Part shown: piece after piece, positions 60,371 to 64,000 of the stretch
Layout of the letters: the number at the start of each line of letters is the position of its first letter
How positions within the stretch are numbered: position 1 is the first letter of the stretch
NCBI RefSeq assembly: GCF_014651875.1
Contig: NZ_BMXS01000017.1
Span: 41,482-105,481, forward strand
DNA from: Litchfieldella qijiaojingensis
GTDB taxonomy: Bacteria > Pseudomonadota > Gammaproteobacteria > Pseudomonadales > Halomonadaceae
Length of the DNA stretch: 64,000 bases
Direction: 5' to 3'
The notes under the pieces: generated by a model
What the model was told of the DNA's origin: nothing
The model's database searches: none
The model's input: only the letters and a program-made list of their open reading frames with translations
Made by a program: the position numbers and the translations under genes

Positions 60371-62452
60371 CTATCCGGCCGACCTTTGTCTGGCCGGGTA
60401 GCTTCCCTTGCCGAACAGTGCCGATGGCCCACCGCCGGAGATGGAGCGATGCCGGTGGTAGATGAACACCAGAGCCAACAGAATCAGGCCAGGAATGTCG
60501 GTCATCAGGCCTGGTTTGATCATCAGCAAGGCACCACCCAGTATCAGCAGACGCTCGTACCAGCGCACCCAGGTCACCAGATACCCCTGTATCGTGGCAA
60601 CGAAGGCCAACATGCCCGTCATCGCCGTGAAGATCACCCAGACGCCTCGATACCAGCTCTCCACCTCGTACAGTAGCAGTTCCGGATTGAAGAAGAACAT
60701 GAACGGCAGGATTGCCGTGCGCAAGTCATAGGTGAACCCTTGAACGCCGGTACGTATCGGATCGGCCCTGGAGATGGCCGCGGCTGCATAGGCAGCCAGA
60801 CCCACCGGCGGCGTGTCATCGGCCAGGATGCCAAAATAGAAAACGAACAGATGAATGGCCACCATAGGCACGGCGATGCCGGCATCGCCGGCCAGGTTGG
60901 CAATCACCGGCGCCACCAGCGCCGCCATCACGATGTAATTGGCTGTGGTCGGTAACCCGATGCCCAATATCAGTGACGTCACCGCCGCCAGAATCAGCAC
61001 CAGCCAGATATTGCCGAAGGAAAGCACACCGATGACCTGGGTCAAGCCGTAGCCCAGGTTGGTCATGGTGACCATACCGACGATGATGCCGGCAGCCGCG
61101 GTGGCAATGGCAATGGTCGTCATGTTGCGAGCGCCCATCTCCAGGCCCTGGAAGACCGCCTTGACGCCCTTCCACAGCCCCGCTGCCACCCCCTCTCCGC
61201 CACGCATGCCGCGCCAAACCTCCTGAATCAGGATCAGGACGATCAACATGAGCAATGCATTGAGTGCACTGCGCGCCGGAGTGAGCTGGACCCACATGAG
61301 TTCATAGAGCAGAAATGCCACCGGGATCAGGTAATGAGCACCCTTCATGAACGTCGACCAGAACGGTGGGAGCTCGGCCCTGGGCATCCCAGCCAGGTTC
61401 AGCTTGAGTGCTTCCAGATGCACGGTGAACAAGAGGCCGATATACGACAGCAGCGCGGGGACGATGGCATAGAGGATGAGTTGGGAATAGGGAATGTTGA
61501 GGAAAGTGGCCATGATGAAGGCCGCGGCCCCCATGATCGGAGGCATCAACTGGCCATTGGTCGAGGCTGCGCATTCGGTCGCACCGGCCTTGACTGCCGG
61601 ATAGCCGATCTTTTTCATCAACGGGATGGTAAAAGTGCCCGTGGTCACCGTATTGGCAGTCGACGAGCCGGAAATGATCCCGGTCAGCAGGCTCGCCACG
61701 ACCGCCGCCTTGGCCGGACCGCCGCGATAGGTGCCAAGGCCGCTATAGGCCAGATCCACGAAATACTGCCCCGCACCAGCCCGATCCAGCAGCGCCCCGA
61801 ACAGCACGAACAGAAACACGAAGGATGCCGACACCTGGATGGGCGTCCCCCAGATGCCCTCGGTGGTAATATAGAGTTGCTGGACGATCTGCCGCCAATC
61901 GTAGCCGTTGTGCAGGAATATCACGTCGGGCGGGGTCACCGGGATGATGCCGGCTGGACCGGTAACACCATACAGGATGGCGATACCGGCGATGATCGGC
62001 AGGGCGATGCCGACGAGGCGTGACGCCGCGAGCGCCAGGACGATCAACAGGACCGATCCCGCCCATACATCGCGGGTTATCGGCAGCCCGCCCTGGACGG
62101 CGACCAGATTATAGTAGTTGACGACGATATATAACGACGTAACGACCCCGGCAATAGCCAGCAGCCAGTCACTCCACGGAATACGCTCGGCAGGCCCCTT
62201 CTTACCCGGATAGGCCAGGAATGCCAACGCGAAGCCGAATGCCAAATGGATGGCACCCAGCTTCTGCGGGGTGATTGCACCGAAGTAGGTGGCGTAAAGC
62301 TGGAACAGACTCCAGCCGACCGCGATCAGAACCAGCAGCCAGCGCAGCCACGGCCGCCGCGGCACTCGCGCACCGAACTCGCTCGCCTGAACAATACGCT
62401 GAGCCTCGGCACGTTCCTTGTCGGTAGTCCCATGAGCTGGCTGTTCGGCCAT
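60371..62452 (-). CDS. TAXI-type TRAP transporter fused permease
   Basis: A 693-residue membrane protein in which the 4-helix DctQ part and the 12-helix DctM part are fused, as in the TAXI subgroup. About 16-18 hydrophobic segments; signature regions are LTGIISGSSTANTVTTGTF (about 255-273), ATECAASTNGQLMPPIMGAA (about 290-309) and GIGLPTTANYIVMAAL (about 498-513). Pairs with the binding protein encoded 86 bases upstream. Likely imports an organic acid or amino acid. Confidence 0.92.
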   Translation of the reverse strand: MAEQPAHGTTDKERAEAQRIVQASEFGARVPRRPWLRWLLVLIAVGWSLFQLYATYFGAITPQKLGAIHLAFGFALAFLAYPGKKGPAERIPWSDWLLAIAGVVTSLYIVVNYYNLVAVQGGLPITRDVWAGSVLLIVLALAASRLVGIALPIIAGIAILYGVTGPAGIIPVTPPDVIFLHNGYDWRQIVQQLYITTEGIWGTPIQVSASFVFLFVLFGALLDRAGAGQYFVDLAYSGLGTYRGGPAKAAVVASLLTGIISGSSTANTVTTGTFTIPLMKKIGYPAVKAGATECAASTNGQLMPPIMGAAAFIMATFLNIPYSQLILYAIVPALLSYIGLLFTVHLEALKLNLAGMPRAELPPFWSTFMKGAHYLIPVAFLLYELMWVQLTPARSALNALLMLIVLILIQEVWRGMRGGEGVAAGLWKGVKAVFQGLEMGARNMTTIAIATAAAGIIVGMVTMTNLGYGLTQVIGVLSFGNIWLVLILAAVTSLILGIGLPTTANYIVMAALVAPVIANLAGDAGIAVPMVAIHLFVFYFGILADDTPPVGLAAYAAAAISRADPIRTGVQGFTYDLRTAILPFMFFFNPELLLYEVESWYRGVWVIFTAMTGMLAFVATIQGYLVTWVRWYERLLILGGALLMIKPGLMTDIPGLILLALVFIYHRHRSISGGGPSALFGKGSYPARQRSAG

Positions 62453-62498
62453 CGTGCCTTAGCTCCCCCGAACCCGTTCCGAGCCGTTCGCTGCAACC

Positions 62499-62528
62499 GG
62501 CGAACCCCGCCTTTTTACGGGGCTCGCC
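62499..62528 (-). other. Intra-operon stem-loop between TAXI receptor and permease
   Basis: GGCGAACCCCG / CGGGGCTCGCC, 11 bp with one wobble pair and an 8-base loop containing TTTTT. Such hairpins often lower expression of the permease relative to the abundant binding protein. Part of the 86-base spacer between the two genes. Confidence 0.5.
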
Positions 62529-62538
62529 AGGCCCAGTG

Positions 62539-63546
62539 TTATTCGGACGGTATCAGGTCGTCGGGAACCTCGACACCCTGCTCCTCATAGAACTTGACCG
62601 CACCGGGATGCAAGGGAATGGGCATCCCCTCGATCCCCTTCTCGACGGTAAAGAACTTGTCCAGGTTGGGATTCTGGACGTCCCTGTAGAAGGTATCCAG
62701 ATGCTCGTTGAACACCGTGTTCATGAAGGTGTAGACATCGTCTTCGGACAGCTCCGCGGCGGCACCAAGCATGGCCGTCAAGGTCACCGTCTGCACGTCC
62801 TCATCGACACCGGGATAGGTGCCAGCGGGAATCGTGAATGGTGTATAGAAGCCATATTCTTCCTGAAGCTGGGTGAGTTGATCGTCCGAGATCGGTATGA
62901 CGGTGATCGGTGCCGTCTGCGCCGCCTCGACGATCGCCGCCGACCCCAGGCCCACGGTGTAGAACATTGCGGCAATCTGGTCATCGCGCAACAGGCCCAC
63001 CGCATCGCCTGAACTGCCACGTACCGCCCCTTGCAGATCGTCGACTGTCACACCGTAAACGCCCATGATATTCATGGCATCCTGCTCGGTGCCCGACCCC
63101 ACGTCACCGACATAGACTCGCTTGCCGGCCAGGTCGTCGACACTGTCGATACCCGCATCTTCCCGAGCCAGGATATGGATGGCCTCGGGATACAAGCCGA
63201 TCAACCCGCGCAGATTCTCTATCTTGTTGTTTTCGAATGCCCTTACGCCGGTCCCGTTGTAGGCGTAATAGGCAATGTTGTTCTGCATCAGCCCCATCTG
63301 CAGGGAGCCCTCGCCGATCGCATTGGCATTGAATACCGACGCGCCGGTAGAGCGCGCGTTGGCGCGCAGTCCGACATCCGCTTCGGTAAGGATCTTTGCC
63401 ATGCCAACGGCGGTGGGATAATACAAGCCAGATGTGGAGCCAGAGCCAATGGTGATGAAGGTGGTCGATTGGGCCCAGGCCATGGTCGTTGTCAAAACCA
63501 GACCGAAGGCCGCCGTCAATAATCGTTTGCCTAATTTCAGATTCAT
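62539..63546 (-). CDS. TAXI-family TRAP solute-binding protein
   Basis: A 335-residue receptor with a signal peptide (LLTAAFGLVLTTTMAWA, cleavage near residue 25). The TAXI signature is ITIGSGSTSGLYYPTAVGMA, with RANARSTGASVFNANAIGEG and GDVGSGTEQDAMNIMG as further conserved blocks. The frame is open upstream, but GGGGGG seven bases before the ATG at 63546 and the signal peptide set the start. First gene of the transporter operon. Confidence 0.92.
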   Translation of the reverse strand: MNLKLGKRLLTAAFGLVLTTTMAWAQSTTFITIGSGSTSGLYYPTAVGMAKILTEADVGLRANARSTGASVFNANAIGEGSLQMGLMQNNIAYYAYNGTGVRAFENNKIENLRGLIGLYPEAIHILAREDAGIDSVDDLAGKRVYVGDVGSGTEQDAMNIMGVYGVTVDDLQGAVRGSSGDAVGLLRDDQIAAMFYTVGLGSAAIVEAAQTAPITVIPISDDQLTQLQEEYGFYTPFTIPAGTYPGVDEDVQTVTLTAMLGAAAELSEDDVYTFMNTVFNEHLDTFYRDVQNPNLDKFFTVEKGIEGMPIPLHPGAVKFYEEQGVEVPDDLIPSE

Positions 63547-63773
63547 TGTTCTACCCCCCGTGTTGCCTGAATGTGGCCATTTTTCAGGGTGTAAACGTGA
63601 ACATGACACTTCTTGATTAAAGCTAATGGGCGATAGGGGGAAGCGCAAATAAGCTCAGTTGCAGGTATGGCCATAGGGCACAGGGCCCTGCCATCGGCCA
63701 CGCTGCCATGCTCAGCCCGAATGACGACCAACGACTCGTAGGCGGAAGGCCCTTCGATGGTCTCCCTGAACAT
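63543..63773 (-). CDS. Possible small leader ORF coupled to the TAXI receptor
   Basis: A 76-codon frame with a very good ribosome binding site (GAGGAAAGGA before the ATG at 63773) whose stop overlaps the receptor's start (ATGA), the pattern of translational coupling. The peptide (MFRETIEGPSAYES... HIQATRGVEQ) matches no family I know. It lies in the 329-base gap between the receptor and the IS66 end, which otherwise shows no feature. It could equally be chance. Confidence 0.25.
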   Translation of the reverse strand: MFRETIEGPSAYESLVVIRAEHGSVADGRALCPMAIPATELICASPYRPLALIKKCHVHVYTLKNGHIQATRGVEQ

Positions 63774-63874
63774 TCCTTTCCTCGATGCACATTACTCGAT
63801 CTTGCCAGCAACCACCCGAGCAGCGTATTGGGCAGGTCGCCTGTCGCCCTTGAGGATCCAACTCACCACGATGG

Positions 63875-64000
63875 GTAAGCGGCCGGTCATCACCCTTCGC
63901 GAGTGATCAGTCGACCGGCTTCCAGTTCTGAGGCAGGAGTTCGTGGATCTGGCTGGCCTTCTGGGTCGGCAGCCGAGCCAGTACATCTTTCAGGTAGGCA
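63875..64000 (-). mobile_element. IS66-family insertion sequence, right end, cut by the window
   Basis: The terminal repeat starts GTAAGCGGCCGGTCATCA at 63875, the typical IS66-family GTAAGCG end. The 8 bases outside it, CACGATGG (63867-63874), would be one copy of the target duplication. The transposase end is just inside. The rest of the element lies to the right of the window. Confidence 0.75.
63907..64000 (-). CDS. tnpC: IS66-family transposase (TnpC), C-terminal end only
   Basis: About 30 codons before the stop read AYLKDVLARLPTQKASQIHE then LLPQNWKPVD, the well-conserved C-terminus of IS66-type DDE transposases (which use the IS66_C domain). Truncated by the window edge, so activity cannot be judged. 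Confidence 0.85.
   Translation of the reverse strand, partial: AYLKDVLARLPTQKASQIHELLPQNWKPVD

Overview
The window looks like chromosomal DNA of a GC-rich, moderately halophilic gammaproteobacterium, most likely Halomonas or a close relative. This rests on base composition, on gene content (two TRAP uptake systems, ArfA, YaiI, a GC-rich nasTS/nir set, NCS1 plus pyd genes) and on protein style; no rRNA marker is present, so the genus is an inference. I saw no tRNA, rRNA, CRISPR or prophage genes.

Layout. (1) 97-14037 is a sugar-acid catabolic island: a beta-hydroxyacid dehydrogenase, an alpha-ketoglutaric-semialdehyde-type dehydrogenase, a BDH2-like 2-keto-3-deoxy-sugar-acid dehydrogenase, two fumarylacetoacetate-hydrolase-fold enzymes, a UxaA-family dehydratase, an Ldh2-type dehydrogenase, a three-gene TRAP importer, a FadR-type GntR regulator and a DMT exporter. 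Two C-terminal gene remnants lie inside it. (2) 14087-15866 is the cold-shock-type RNA helicase DeaD. (3) 16439-22125 is a LacI-controlled ABC importer whose last gene is a GpdQ-like phosphodiesterase. (4) 22182-27786 holds housekeeping genes: YaiI, glutathionyl-hydroquinone reductase, LysR/pirin pair, M23 peptidase. (5) 27826-35627 is a complete reductive pyrimidine-catabolism locus (NCS1 importer, beta-ureidopropionase, dihydropyrimidinase, PreT/PreA, TetR regulator). (6) 35734-38764 carries the nitrate regulators nasT and a broken nasS, plus the nitrate transporter. (7) 38944-51934 is mixed: methyltransferase, ABC exporter, amine oxidase, GFA protein/peroxiredoxin/GNAT, LuxR-TPR with a flavin oxidase, a candidate sRNA, arfA, and a LysR/EamA pair. 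(8) 51946-60354 is nitrate/nitrite assimilation: cobA and nitrate reductase on the minus strand, and a flavoprotein with nirB and nirD on the plus strand. (9) 60371-63546 is a TAXI-TRAP importer, and the window ends inside an IS66-family element.

How it fits together. Regions 5, 6 and 8 form a nitrogen-scavenging block: uracil/thymine-type pyrimidines are cut to beta-amino acids and ammonia, while nitrate is imported, reduced to nitrite and then ammonium, with siroheme supplied by cobA. The most informative regulatory finding is a leader in front of the nitrite-reductase operon with a sigma-54-type promoter, two hairpins carrying A1/G4 hexaloops (the ANTAR-protein recognition pattern) and a terminator-like hairpin. 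NasT, the matching ANTAR antiterminator, is intact, but its nitrate-sensing inhibitor NasS is a truncated, frameshifted remnant, which predicts nitrate-independent expression of the pathway.

Limits. Functions are read from protein motifs and remembered family sequences; no searches were run. Start codons were chosen by Shine-Dalgarno sequences. Hairpins, operators and promoters were found by eye, and positions may be off by a base.
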